From Paraburkholderia hospita (GTDB taxonomy: Bacteria > Pseudomonadota > Gammaproteobacteria > Burkholderiales > Burkholderiaceae): DNA of 64,000 bases. The notes beneath the pieces are model-generated. The model was given only the letters and a program-made list of their open reading frames with translations, had not been told where the DNA came from and made no database searches. Below are positions 1 to 8,146 of this stretch, in pieces. Both the position numbers and the translations under genes were made by a program. The number at the start of each line of letters is the position of its first letter. The first letter of the stretch is position 1. The stretch covers positions 372,001-436,000 of the forward strand of contig NZ_CP026109.1 in assembly GCF_002902965.1 (NCBI RefSeq), written 5' to 3'.

Positions 1-305
1 CCTGTCAACCTCGCGTGCAGGCTGGATTTTCCCGCGCCGGGCGGGCCGATCAAACAGAGTTGGGCCGCGCCGTCGGCATGGACCGCATGTGACGGCCCTC
101 GGTGCGCCGCCTTCCCGTGGCCCACAGATCCCTGGGTGAGCTCTCTCATCCGCGACTTTATATCGGCTTGCAGACGCTCCGTTCCCTTGTGCTTTGGGAT
201 GGTGCGGAGCATCTCCTTCAGGCATTCGAGCTGCTCGCGCGGCTCGCGCGCCGCCCGATAGGCTTGTTCGGCCTGCTTGTACTCGGGAGAGAGGTTTGCT
301 GGCAT
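1..305 (-). CDS. DRG/Obg-family TGS GTPase, N-terminal part (runs off the window)
   Basis: The reading frame is open from an ATG at 305 to the window edge, giving 101 residues. It starts MPANLSPEYK and has an early segment T-I-P-K-H-K-G-T-E (residues 35-43), typical of the helical N-terminus of DRG-type GTPases in bacteria. A Walker A motif GPPGAGKS follows at residues 87-94. GGAG lies 5-9 nt before the ATG. The family binds GTP and carries a C-terminal TGS domain (not visible here); in eukaryotes DRG proteins act on stalled ribosomes. The residue 55-80 stretch is unusually rich in His, Gly and Arg. The gene follows the EF-P paralogue on the same strand with a 156-nt gap, so the two may be co-transcribed. 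Role in bacteria is inferred only from family membership. Confidence 0.85.
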   Translation of the reverse strand, partial: MPANLSPEYKQAEQAYRAAREPREQLECLKEMLRTIPKHKGTERLQADIKSRMRELTQGSVGHGKAAHRGPSHAVHADGAAQLCLIGPPGAGKSSLHARLT

Positions 306-461
306 GGGTCTCCGTCAGCGCAGAGGACCATTCTGCGCCGACAGTGAAACACTAGCATGGCGTCAGGCGCTTCACTATTCTGGACGCTTTTTGTGGCTGC
401 CACCGCAACGGCGGTATAAGACCGTCGTATGCCCCTGGTCGCGCAAGGGCTACGCGCATTC

Positions 462-1040
462 TCACGGCTTTCGCGCCCCTCGCCTTACCCGCTCCAGGTA
501 TTTTCCTGAAGCGACCTCGATTCGCACAGTGTCCCCTTCCTTGATGAACTGAGGAACGAGAACTTCCATGCCGTTCGCGAGCGTGGCGGTCTTGAAGGTG
601 GAGGTTTCATGCTCGTGCAGGCCCGGCGGCGTAGACACGATGCCTAACTCGACCGCAGGGGGAAATGCGATGGTGACGGGCTGACCCTCATAAAGTTGCA
701 CCGGGATTCGCATACTGGGTTGAAGAAACTTTTCGTATGCGCCAATGGTTTCCGAGGGCAAACTGATCTGTTCGAAGGTATCGGGATTCATGAAATGGAA
801 AGCGACACCATCCGTGTACAGGTATTCCATCTCCAGGTTATCGAGCGCGACCTCTTCGAGCTTGTCGTGCGGGTGCAACCGCAATTCCTTGACGTGACCG
901 GACTTCAGGTTCTTGACCTTGGTAAAGACTGCGCTACCCTGCTGGCCGCCGCCGGCGTGGTACCCGGCGCTGACGACGCTATGCAGTTCGCCGTCAAGCA
1001 TGACGACCATGCCCGGCTTCAGTTCCGAAGCTTCGACCAT
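462..1040 (-). CDS. Elongation factor P paralogue with lysine-less tip loop
   Basis: The 192-residue protein has the three-domain EF-P layout: KOW-like N-terminus (MVEASELKPGMVVMLDGE), central domain with LYTDGVAFHFMNPDTFEQ, and a C-terminal domain with VPQFIKEGDTVRIEV and the ending SGKYLERV. EF-P enters the ribosomal E site and promotes peptide bonds at polyproline stalls using a modified Lys or Arg at the tip of domain I. Here that loop (residues 28-38) reads H-A-G-G-G-Q-Q-G-S-A-V: it is longer than usual and has no Lys or Arg. I chose the ATG at 1040 because GGAG stands upstream and the EF-P fold begins there; a longer frame to 1106 adds unrelated residues. A separate canonical EF-P is expected elsewhere in the genome (inference). 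Confidence 0.88.
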   Translation of the reverse strand: MVEASELKPGMVVMLDGELHSVVSAGYHAGGGQQGSAVFTKVKNLKSGHVKELRLHPHDKLEEVALDNLEMEYLYTDGVAFHFMNPDTFEQISLPSETIGAYEKFLQPSMRIPVQLYEGQPVTIAFPPAVELGIVSTPPGLHEHETSTFKTATLANGMEVLVPQFIKEGDTVRIEVASGKYLERVRRGARKP

Positions 1041-1258
1041 TTGCTTGTCTCCGCCTGGTCGGCAAGATGACGCCTTGAGCCTAGCACTGCCGCGGACCGC
1101 CAACAACCGGCCCGCCGCGACAGCGGCAATTCATTCAGGGAAACTTAATCTGGCCATCCTGGCACGGTGCGCCGCATCTCGCCGGACCGAAGGCTTAGCT
1201 GAAACCGGAAATACCAGCGCACGTCGCAACTGATGACGGCTGCTGGAAAGCGGTGGCC

Positions 1259-1408
1259 ATGATAAAGCGGTTTTGCATTCTTTATCGCGCGATCTTACGC
1301 GACTATCCCGAGAACGTGACAAAGCCGCACGAACTGGTCAGCCTGCGCCAGGAACTCAGCCACCTGTTCGACGCATACATGGCGACACGGAAAGTGCAGC
1401 ACCGGTGA
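1259..1408 (+). CDS. Possible 49-residue small protein
   Basis: A short frame starts MIKRFCILYRAILRDYPENV and ends TRKVQHR. Its composition looks protein-like (alternating hydrophobic and charged residues, probably two helices). No strong ribosome binding site is visible. It lies 64 nt before a broken gene on the same strand. No family recognised. Confidence 0.28.
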   Translation: MIKRFCILYRAILRDYPENVTKPHELVSLRQELSHLFDAYMATRKVQHR

Positions 1409-1472
1409 GCATTACTATCGGCGGCTGCGATCGTCGCCGCATTGTGCAGTCGGCCGGAGGGGCGGAGGTGAC

Positions 1473-1651
1473 ATGACATTGAAGACCCAGTGGTACCGGG
1501 ACAAGCTCGCGAAAAAAAGTCGCAAGGGCTTTGCGGCTACCCGGTCGCAACGGTTTCCTTCTATGGGCCCGACGACACGCTGGCGACGAAGGTGTCGGTG
1601 GGCATCGTCGCGCACGACGGTGCGGATGCCGATCCCGTTGAGCGGTGGTTC
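1473..1651 (+). pseudogene. Frameshifted and truncated conserved hypothetical gene
   Basis: Translation starts MTLKTQWYRDKLAKKSRKGF behind a strong GGAGG, then must shift frame near 1535 to continue as GYPVATVSFYGPDD followed by LATKVSVGIVAHDGADADP and VERWF. The two pieces read as one small protein of a kind I recall as a conserved hypothetical in Burkholderiaceae. The similarity stops at about 1651, where unrelated sequence begins, so the 3' half is missing. Both a one-base deletion and a truncation are therefore present. No function assigned. Confidence 0.55.
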
Positions 1652-1735
1652 TGTCTAACCTGCTGGGGCGTGCTCCGTCACTTGATCCGGCGAGATTTTT
1701 TCGGGAAATTTGCGTGGATGCGGCGGTGTAGGTCA

Positions 1736-1957
1736 TCAATTGGGGAGTCCGCCCGTGATCTCGCCGCTCCACCGGTCACGATTGCTCCAGAACGGACACC
1801 GCGGACAGCTTTCGCCTTCCGGATAGTCGATGCCTTCCTCATGCGAACACCCGATGATGCGATTGACGGCGGCGACCGACCGGGCGCCCAGCTGTTCGAT
1901 GAACCGCACGATTGCTTCATTGATTTGCGGATCGGTTCTCGCATCGAAGGGCGACAT
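1736..1957 (-). CDS. Small Cys-containing conserved hypothetical protein, start at an IS junction
   Basis: The 73-residue frame begins MSPFDARTDPQINEAIVRF and contains VNRIIGCSHEEGIDYP and ESCPRCPFW. The C...C-P-x-C-P arrangement (one Cys about 18 residues before a CPRCP pair) suggests a small metal- or cluster-binding site. The start codon falls at the edge of an IS6-type transposase fragment on the other strand, so the native promoter and perhaps the first residues were lost when the element inserted or recombined. Function unknown; possibly silent. Confidence 0.5.
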   Translation of the reverse strand: MSPFDARTDPQINEAIVRFIEQLGARSVAAVNRIIGCSHEEGIDYPEGESCPRCPFWSNRDRWSGEITGGLPN

Positions 1958-2126
1958 CGAAGAGTTGCTGTTCGAGCCCGGGGTCATCGTCAGCTATGAA
2001 TCGATTCGACGCTGGTGCGGCAAATTCGGCGCGGGCTCCGCGCGTCGCGTCAAGGCTGTGCGTCGCAAGCCCGGCACCACATGGCATCTGGACGAAGTAT
2101 TTGTGACGCTGCGCGGCAAGCCTTAC
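1950..2126 (+). mobile_element. IS6-family transposase fragment (N-terminal part)
   Basis: The frame reads GDIEELLFEPGVIVSYES, then IRRWCGKFGAGSARRVKA and KPGTTWHLDEVFVTLRGKPY. This is the helix-turn-helix region and the first DDE aspartate (H-L-D-E-V) of IS6/IS240-type transposases. It stops abruptly after LRGKPY, so the catalytic domain is missing. A fragment from the C-terminal part of the same family lies in the same orientation at 13940-14209. Confidence 0.75.
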
Positions 2127-2282
2127 CCAAAAGAGACTTTAATCCGAATGGGAATTGCAATTGTTTTGCATTACTACTAGATGTTGAATATAAAACTATG
2201 CCAAACGGTTCCGGGCAGAGAGGACGGGACTGCGCGGCCAACAGGTCTGTTTCGCTCGGAGACGATGCCGCACCAACTTCCG

Positions 2283-3734
2283 TCAGAGATTCCCAAAGCA
2301 GACGTATTTCGGCTCCAGGTATTCTTCGACCCCCGAATGCGCTCCCTCCCGGCCGATTCCCGACTCCTTGATTCCGCCAAAGGGAGCGGCTTCATTGAAG
2401 ACCAGACTGTCGTTGACACCGACCACACCACATTCAAGTGCCTCCATGACCCTGAATGCGCGCCGGATGTCCGTTGTATAAAAGTACGCTGCCAGGCCCG
2501 TTCGTGTGTTGTTCGCAAGGGCAATCGCCTCGTCCTCATCCTTGAACGCGAGTACGCTCGCAACCGGTCCCAGAACCTCATCCCCGCACACGCTCATTTC
2601 CGGACGGACGCCAGTCAGTACAGTCGGTAGAAAGAAGTTAGACCCGATCGTCAGGCGCGAGCCACCAATGGCAACGGTTGCCCCCGCCTGCTCCGCCTCG
2701 TCCACCAGGCTTTCAAGTCGCGCGACGGCTGTCTCGCTGATGAGCGGGCCGATCTGCGCGCCCTCGGCCATCCCGTCACTCAGGGTAAGTGTTGAGACCT
2801 TCGTCACAAGTTGGCGTACAAAGCGCTCGTACACGTCCGTGTGCACGAAGAACCGGTTTGCGCACATGGCCGCCTGCCCGGAATGCCGAAAGCGAGCGTC
2901 GATGGCACCTTTGACCGCCAGATCGATGTCCGCATCATCGAAAACGATGAAGGGGCAGTTTGCGCCCAGTTCTAGTGAGACCTTTTTTACCGTGGCCGAG
3001 CATAGCGCCATCTGCCGTTTGCCTTCGTTAATGGCGCCCGTAAAAGATACCTTCCTGATGCCCGGATGCGAGACCAGCGCGCTTCTGACGGTATCGCTTT
3101 CTCCTGTCAGAACAGACAAGGCTCCGCGTGGCAACCCGGCGCTCTCACCCAACACGCAAAGCGCGAGCGCCGAAAAAGGTGTCTGTGGATCAGGATGATG
3201 TACGACAGTACAGCCCGCGGCCAGAGCCGCCCCGATACGCCTTGCAACCATTGACGATGGAAAAGTCCAGGTAGTCATTGCCGCGCAGACCCCGACTGGT
3301 TGATGTAGTACGCGGATTCGCTGATTGCGGCGAGGTGCCGGAATATTGTCGCCGTAAATCCTTCGCGCCTCTTCGGCAAACCAGTCGAGGTAGTTGGCGG
3401 CTTGCGTGATTTCTGCCCGAGCCTCGTGGAGCGGCTTGCCCTGTTCGCTGCACAGGATAATTGCCAGGTCGTCGCGATGAGTCTCCACCAGGCGCGCCCA
3501 TTCGCGCAGCACCAGGGCACGCTCGCGGCCACTCCATTCGCGCCAGTCGTTGAAGGCATTGGTTGCACAGGCGACTGCCTCGTCGACCTGCTGGGCCGTC
3601 ACCTGTGGCACCGAGCCAATCACTTCGTGGGTAGACGGATTGGTGACCGGCACCCTCGGCAGGGATGTGTTGTCGACCCATGCGCCGCCAACATATGCTG
3701 ATTGTTCGAAAAGACTTGGGCACTGTAGCTTCAC
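2283..3734 (-). CDS. Succinate-semialdehyde-dehydrogenase-like protein lacking catalytic residues
   Basis: The 483-residue ORF spans a whole GabD-type aldehyde dehydrogenase and keeps the fold markers (SLELG with the general base Glu255, FDDADID, EVLGPVASV, PFGGIKESG). GabD oxidises succinate semialdehyde with NAD(P)+ in GABA breakdown. Key positions are changed. The PWNFP motif is TWTFP (Asn to Thr157). The LKPA cofactor motif is HHPD (Lys to His180). The GQTCVC nucleophile motif is GQAAMC, so the catalytic Cys is Ala289 and only the second Cys291 remains. The GGNAP motif is GANCP. The start is GTG with GAGGGG 8 nt upstream. The ORF is intact, so this is either a pseudoenzyme or an early stage of decay. 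Enzymatic activity as a dehydrogenase is unlikely. Confidence 0.85.
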   Translation of the reverse strand: MKLQCPSLFEQSAYVGGAWVDNTSLPRVPVTNPSTHEVIGSVPQVTAQQVDEAVACATNAFNDWREWSGRERALVLREWARLVETHRDDLAIILCSEQGKPLHEARAEITQAANYLDWFAEEARRIYGDNIPAPRRNQRIRVLHQPVGVCAAMTTWTFPSSMVARRIGAALAAGCTVVHHPDPQTPFSALALCVLGESAGLPRGALSVLTGESDTVRSALVSHPGIRKVSFTGAINEGKRQMALCSATVKKVSLELGANCPFIVFDDADIDLAVKGAIDARFRHSGQAAMCANRFFVHTDVYERFVRQLVTKVSTLTLSDGMAEGAQIGPLISETAVARLESLVDEAEQAGATVAIGGSRLTIGSNFFLPTVLTGVRPEMSVCGDEVLGPVASVLAFKDEDEAIALANNTRTGLAAYFYTTDIRRAFRVMEALECGVVGVNDSLVFNEAAPFGGIKESGIGREGAHSGVEEYLEPKYVCFGNL

Positions 3735-3822
3735 GGGTAGCCCCTCTGCATTCGATTGCTTCGTGTGGTTGGGAGTCAGCTGCGTTGATTATCTCGCTTT
3801 TGTCTGCTGTCCGGCTCGAATG
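3730..3822. repeat. Leader repeat copy 1, overlapping the start of the dehydrogenase-like gene
   Basis: About 93 bp, beginning at the start codon of the dehydrogenase-like gene and running upstream, matches 14269-14360 with roughly 80 percent identity by eye. The shared blocks include GGGTAG, GATTGCTTCGT, CGTTGATTA and CTGTCCGGCTCGAATG. As it covers the start and 5' region of the gene at 2283-3734, it probably carries its promoter or leader. Confidence 0.6.
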
Positions 3823-3829
3823 GAAAGAC

Positions 3830-4327
3830 GTCCCGGCACTCGACCAGCTGCGCCAGGCGGCAGCATGTCGAGCTGGCCCGACGGCGTGCAGAAAAAATAG
3901 CAGGAGATGACCGGCCTCCGTCAGTTCAGAAGCGTCGGACCCTTGCCGTACGTCATCGCCTTCGATGTCGCGGGCGGGGCCCGGCCCGTCGCAACGACGA
4001 TAACGGGGCATTGACGCGGTTCAGTCCGGGAGTCGCTCCAGGATCGCGAGCGACCGGGCGCTATCGAGGCGACTGTTAAACAGAGAGTCGCGCGGTACGA
4101 TGGTTTCCACCAGGTCGATGATCTGCCCGATCCTCCGCCTTGTTGCGGGTACGGCCCCGCCGACCAGTGACGGCCTGTCCAGTTCTGCAGAGCCGCAGCC
4201 AGCACATGGCAATCGTCGTAGACACACCTCAGGCCTTCCCTTCTCACCCCCAGCCATCACAGTCCCTCTTCTGGCTTGTGGGCGCATGCGGAATGCCTCT
4301 ACCCGGTCAGGGATCACCACGTCGAAC
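3830..4327. other. No gene assigned
   Basis: Frames on the minus strand contain a protein-like stretch near 4021-4140 (RRIGQIIDLVETIVPRDSL), but no start, family or complete gene could be supported. Likely gene debris. Confidence 0.3.
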
Positions 4328-4489
4328 CTAGGCGACACGAAGCAAGCCTTGTGTCGTCGCTGCGACGAACGCATACTCCGCACGGAGAGCCTGTTTAAGC
4401 AATTGGGGCATCTCGCCATCGCCGGACCACGCCTCTCCCGTTGCGCCGCGATATTTTGCGGACTTCTGCTGAATCTCGTCCTGTGCCAT
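4328..4489 (-). pseudogene. H-NS family C-terminal fragment
   Basis: The frame reads MAQDEIQQKSAKYRGATGE, then AWSGDGEMPQLLKQAL. The K-Y-R-x-x-x-x-G-x-x-W-S-G-x-G-x-x-P-x-x-L pattern is the DNA-binding C-terminal domain of H-NS-type nucleoid proteins, which silence AT-rich foreign DNA. The oligomerisation domain is missing and the residues after LLKQ do not resemble the family, so this is a remnant. It sits in a transposon-scarred stretch. Confidence 0.6.
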
Positions 4490-4598
4490 GGCGGCCGCAC
4501 GCAGATGGCCGCCGCACCGAGCGGAGGCGTTGCTGCGCGTCCTGGTGGCGCTGAAGTGCCAATTGCCCCGGCGGGTTGGACAGGGGCTGTCGGTCAGG

Positions 4599-4925
4599 TC
4601 AGTGGAATTGACGCTTCAGGTCAGTAAGTTCCGAATGCATCAAACTGACTGCATCCTTGATCCTGGCGTCGAGACTACCTGCCTGCTGGCAAGCGCGCTC
4701 TGCGCGATCGCCTATCCGTTCGAGATCATCGACACACTGTCGGATCCGATCCTCATCCTTGGACGCCATGACCTTCCTTGCCGATTTGCATTCCTTATCA
4801 AGTTCGTCCATCCGGTTCATCAAATCAGCTGGGGTCGTCTTGTCAGCATGGCATGTCCGTGATGCATCGCTGATGGTTTTCTGCAGATGAGTAAAGCGCT
4901 TTTGGATTTCACTGGCTTGCAACAT
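4599..4925 (-). CDS. Coiled-coil hypothetical protein
   Basis: The protein has 108 residues and is strongly helical and charged, with heptad-like spacing through EIQKRFTHLQKTISDAS and MNRMDELDKECKSARKVM. It has no signal peptide or membrane segment. Four Cys residues are spread along it. AAGGGGGC stands 5 nt before the ATG, a good ribosome binding site. No family recognised; it stands alone between a decayed H-NS fragment and a non-coding stretch. Confidence 0.6.
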   Translation of the reverse strand: MLQASEIQKRFTHLQKTISDASRTCHADKTTPADLMNRMDELDKECKSARKVMASKDEDRIRQCVDDLERIGDRAERACQQAGSLDARIKDAVSLMHSELTDLKRQFH

Positions 4926-5373
4926 GATGCCCCCTTTTCTTGAACATCAGTTCCAGATGAATTTCAGGCAGCAATAGTATTGTGTTGCCCGTGCCCCGTC
5001 ATTTGCGCGCTTCAACGGGCCACATTGCATTGCGTCAACGCGGCCCCAGGCACGCGAATGATGCTCTTCTAGAGTAGCCCATGATCTCTTGGCTGCTCCC
5101 ACGTGTCCCTGCGACCAGCGTGGCGCCTTGTTCGACCGTTTGGAGGCAGGAACACACCACACTCTGCATGCAGCAATCCACGCACCTTGCGCGGTAGGTC
5201 AAACTCGAGATCCCGAAGATTTGCTACATGCGGCTTGACGCCTTTCTACCGCATAACCCGTGATCGACTACTCGCGCATCCCCTTGTCTTGAGGTATGCC
5301 CCCAATTGAAATCGATAGCTTATCCAGCTGATCGACCGAGGACAGATGCTCTGACTCGAGGGTCAGCCGTGAT
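4926..5373. other. No gene assigned
   Basis: A 71-codon minus-strand frame at 4947-5162 has no recognisable features. The segment probably holds regulatory sequence upstream of the coiled-coil gene and of the integrase locus. Confidence 0.3.
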
Positions 5374-5405
5374 TCGTAAATATCTGAAGCTTCAGATATT
5401 TACGA
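5374..5405. repeat. Perfect 32-nt palindrome
   Basis: The sequence centred on AAGCTT at 5389/5390 is a perfect inverted repeat with no loop: arms TCGTAAATATCTGAAG and its complement. It is AT-rich in a GC-rich background and lies about 155 bp upstream of a degenerate integrase gene. It could be an operator, a recombination site or a cruciform-forming element. There is no T-run, so a terminator is less likely. Confidence 0.75.
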
Positions 5406-5558
5406 TTACCCACACCGGCAGATTAGGCGAAGCGCCATGTAGTCGACGGCGACACCGCCGTGTTCAGGCGGAATCGTGCGAGACGAGTTGTGTGGCAATG
5501 GTTCGCATAATGTTCTGAACTTTTCCTACCGACCATGGTGGTCGGCAAGGAGAAGAGA

Positions 5559-6430
5559 ATGGCGCAGTCTGAACTGGCGTGCGGCAAGGAGGGCTCCGCG
5601 CGCGCAGCCGAATTCCTCAGCGAGTTCGACGCATATCTGGGGACCGCCAAGGGCCTGGCGGATGGCACCCGCCGGAAGTATGGCCGGTTCGTCCAAGGCT
5701 TCCTGGACCGATGGTATGGCGACAGTCCACCGAATTGGCAAGACCTGTCAATCGAAGATCTCCGCGCTTATCTGCGTCACGAACTCTCGTGCAAGACGCG
5801 GCGACCATCGAACTCACCCATCATCGCGCTGCGCGCTATGCTACGTTATCTCGGCATGAGGGGGACGGGTGTCGTCCGGTCTCGAGAGGAAGCGCTGCCA
5901 CGGATCCGGCGATGGCGTCACGCGACGCTTCCAGCGAGCCTGTCGAGCGACGATGTGGATCGGCTCATCAAGTGCGCGGCCGACGCTGCGACGTTTCAGC
6001 CACTGCGGAACACGGCAATCGTGCTGCTGCTCGCGAGGACCGGGATGCGGGCCGCTGAAGTCGTCCACCTCAGTTCTGGATGACGTGGACTGGGCCGGCG
6101 GCGTCATTCATATCCGAGGGACCAAGTCGCGTCGTGACCTGCCGCTCTTGCGCGACGTCGGACACGCGTTGCTCGCATACATCAACCGGGAGCGTCCGTC
6201 ATCATCGGACAGGACGATCTTCCTTCAAGCGGTAACGCCAGCGCGACCACTTACCGACTCGAGCGCAATTTCCAAGATCGTCCGGCATGCCTTGAAGCGT
6301 GCAGATATCGCTCCCGCACGCGGTGCAGCACATCTCTTACGCCACGCCGCGGCGACAACCATGCTGACACGCGGCATGAGCTTCAAGAACATCGCCGACG
6401 TGTTGGGCCATCAGTCCCTGCAGTCCACTC
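5559..6430 (+). pseudogene. Tyrosine recombinase (phage-type integrase), frameshifted and truncated
   Basis: The ATG at 5559 follows AAGGAG by 7 nt. The first frame gives a SAM-like core-binding domain (EFDAYLGTAKGLADGTRRKY) and the catalytic Arg in ARTGMRAAEVVHL. It stops near 6083. A shift to the next frame restores LDDVDWAGGVIHIRGTKSR and the His-x-x-Arg motif HLLRHAAATT, then VLGHQSLQST. The frame then runs into phasin-like DNA at about 6437, before the Tyr nucleophile. The frameshift and the lost Tyr both make it inactive. The family catalyses site-specific strand exchange; this one may once have mobilised the neighbouring DNA. Confidence 0.85.
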
Positions 6431-6436
6431 TTCAGC

Positions 6437-6952
6437 CTGGCCGCGACGATGCTCGAAGGCGAGGAAAAGCTTGTCCGACTGAATCTGGATATGACGAAAA
6501 CGTCGTTTTCCGTTTGGTACCAACAGGTGCAGGACGGGCTCGCAAGAAAGGATGGACAGGACCTTACACGACTCGCAAAACACGCTGGCGCTGCCCGCGG
6601 TCGAAAACGTCCTGACGTACGAACGCCAGGTTGCCGAGATCGGTTCGGCCATGCAGTCGAAGTTGGCAGAGGTGGTCAACGCTCAATACCTTGAAGCCAA
6701 CCGCCAGGTCCAATGGTTTGTTGAGAATGTCTCGCAAAATATCCCGTCGGCGCCGAGTCTGCAATCACATTTCTGAATCAGGAAATTTCGCTCGTCACAA
6801 CACTGCCTATGGAAACGCGCAGGCGCGGGCGAGGCGGTCGATGTGGGAAAAAGCAATCTGAGCGTCTCAACGAGAGCTGCATCGGAGTTGACTGGAGCGA
6901 CTGCCGAGGCAGTCGAGAAAGCTGCAAAAGCAGCGAAAGCGGTGAGGCAATG
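6437..6952 (+). pseudogene. Phasin pseudogene (copy A of a duplicated locus)
   Basis: The DNA matches the phasin gene at 50610 starting from its internal Leu-Ala-Gly-Thr-Met codons. It reads MLEGEEKLVRLNLDMTKTSF, shifts frame near 6560, continues ENVLTYERQVAEIGSAMQSK and LEANRQVQWFVENVSQN, and after another shift ends STRAASELTGATAEAVEKAA followed by KAAKAVRQ and a stop. Phasins coat polyhydroxybutyrate granules. The first 30 codons are missing because the copy is fused to the integrase relic. Its C-terminal tail shows what the intact phasin ended with, which the copy at 50610 has lost. Confidence 0.8.
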
Positions 6953-7340
6953 ATTCGAAGAAACGCTACTGCCGCGTGGTCGTAGCGCGGTGAGCCAACG
7001 CGATGGCGGCCATGACGCCGGTAGCCAGACGCGTATGGAATATTTTGAAGACACGCACTGCGACGAACCCGTCGAGGACTTCACGACGCCAGGTGGCAGA
7101 AGATGATCCCGCTTTTCATCAAAGACTATCAATTCGCTTTTAATTGACCTATGAGAAGCTCTATAGTCAATGTGATTTTTTTGACGCCTACTTTACCTGT
7201 TGCCACGCATGAATGCGAAACAACGCGGCCGGTTGAAGTCGAGACACCTGGCAACACGTGCTCCCGCATCTGTCGCGTATCGGCCGGTTCAGTCAACGGC
7301 ATGACTCGTCCCGAGGTCGATGCCCGCTCGCTGCTTTCGG
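6437..7340 (+). repeat. Duplicated phasin locus, copy A
   Basis: This roughly 0.9 kb segment is collinear with 50681-51560. It covers the phasin, the intervening sequence and the start of the small ORF, with long matching blocks such as CAATTCGCTTTTAATTGACC just before the small ORF. It is more decayed than copy B. Confidence 0.8.
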
Positions 7341-7393
7341 AGCCGGGTCAACAAACGTTCGGCAAGGTGCGACGTGACGCATTTGGCCCTTGA
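7151..7393 (+). CDS. Conserved small protein next to phasin (copy A)
   Basis: The 80-residue frame starts MRSSIVNVIFLTPTLP and shares most of its first 65 residues with the frame at 51363, including THECETTRPVEV and VDARSLLS/VDARRLLS. The two then diverge (frame or sequence change after about residue 65), so this copy may be truncated. The hydrophobic N-terminus could be a weak signal or membrane segment. No family recognised. The conserved TTTTAATTGACCT directly before the ATG is shared with the other copy. Confidence 0.4.
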   Translation: MRSSIVNVIFLTPTLPVATHECETTRPVEVETPGNTCSRICRVSAGSVNGMTRPEVDARSLLSEPGQQTFGKVRRDAFGP

Positions 7394-7551
7394 CCTGGCG
7401 AGAGTCGGTCTTGAACAGTTCCGCTGGAACGTCGGGTCGGAGCTGGAACGATCGTGTCCTGGAAGTGCCTGGCACCGCGCGCCCTTGCTGGCCAGACCAG
7501 GCGTTTCACGACGTCAAGGCGTGATGACGAATTGAAGGTGGTCAACTGGGT

Positions 7552-7731
7552 GATCGGCACGGATTGACCACCGTCAGCCGGTCGAAGATCACATGGCCGT
7601 ATTGCATGTCCTGTAGAGAGCTTCATAAGCTTCACGCAAAGCGAAGACGATGATGCACGAATCGTAGAACCTGATCCGTAGAGTTCGGCAACACGGCGAG
7701 CTTCCCTGTGGACTTCGAGTGTCAGCGGCAT
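7552..7731 (-). pseudogene. VapC-type PIN-domain toxin relic
   Basis: Reading through at least two frame changes gives LTLEVHREARRVAELYG, then YDSCIIVFALREAYEALY and QDMQYGHVIFDRLTVVNPCR. This is the C-terminal half of a VapC ribonuclease, including the Y-D-S-x-I block and the typical D-R-L-T-V-V-N-P ending. The N-terminal half with the first acidic residues and any VapB antitoxin are absent. Not functional. Confidence 0.65.
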
Positions 7732-7915
7732 GATCTCGCAGAACTCGATCGCGCAGCGCCTGTCATTTCCGGCTTATTTCGATTCGGCCGACGATGAATA
7801 CCCCGATTCGGGTGATTGGGTCGGTCGGACCGCCGGCCAACGCGATGAGAATTGGCCGGACTGGTATGCGGAGTACATGGTTTGTGAGCAGGGAGGCAAG
7901 GACCTGCCCTTGTGA
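7730..7915 (+). CDS. Short hypothetical protein with a WPxWYAxYM motif
   Basis: The 61-residue frame contains DSADDEYPDSGDW and ENWPDWYAEYMVCEQGGKDL. The W-P-x-W-Y-A-x-Y-M-V-x-E-Q segment is one I recall from the tails of some vicinal-oxygen-chelate proteins, so this may be a fragment rather than a complete gene. No clear ribosome binding site. It starts divergently from the toxin relic with a 2-nt overlap. Confidence 0.4.
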   Translation: MISQNSIAQRLSFPAYFDSADDEYPDSGDWVGRTAGQRDENWPDWYAEYMVCEQGGKDLPL

Positions 7916-8146
7916 GCTGGCGGTTCTGACGGTCGCTGTCGCTATCGCGGTGGTCGAAACCTCGCCGCCGCGATTGCGAGAAAAGGTCTTGGACCGGCCA
8001 ATACTACGCGTCCTCGACATCGACCTCGGACGATGCCGGAGAACACCAACTCGCAGCGTCCGCAGCCAGGTATCCTCCGGACAGTACGGCCATCGTCAGG
8101 CCCGACAGGATCTTGCGCGCACTCATTTCCCTACGCGGGCCTGCAG

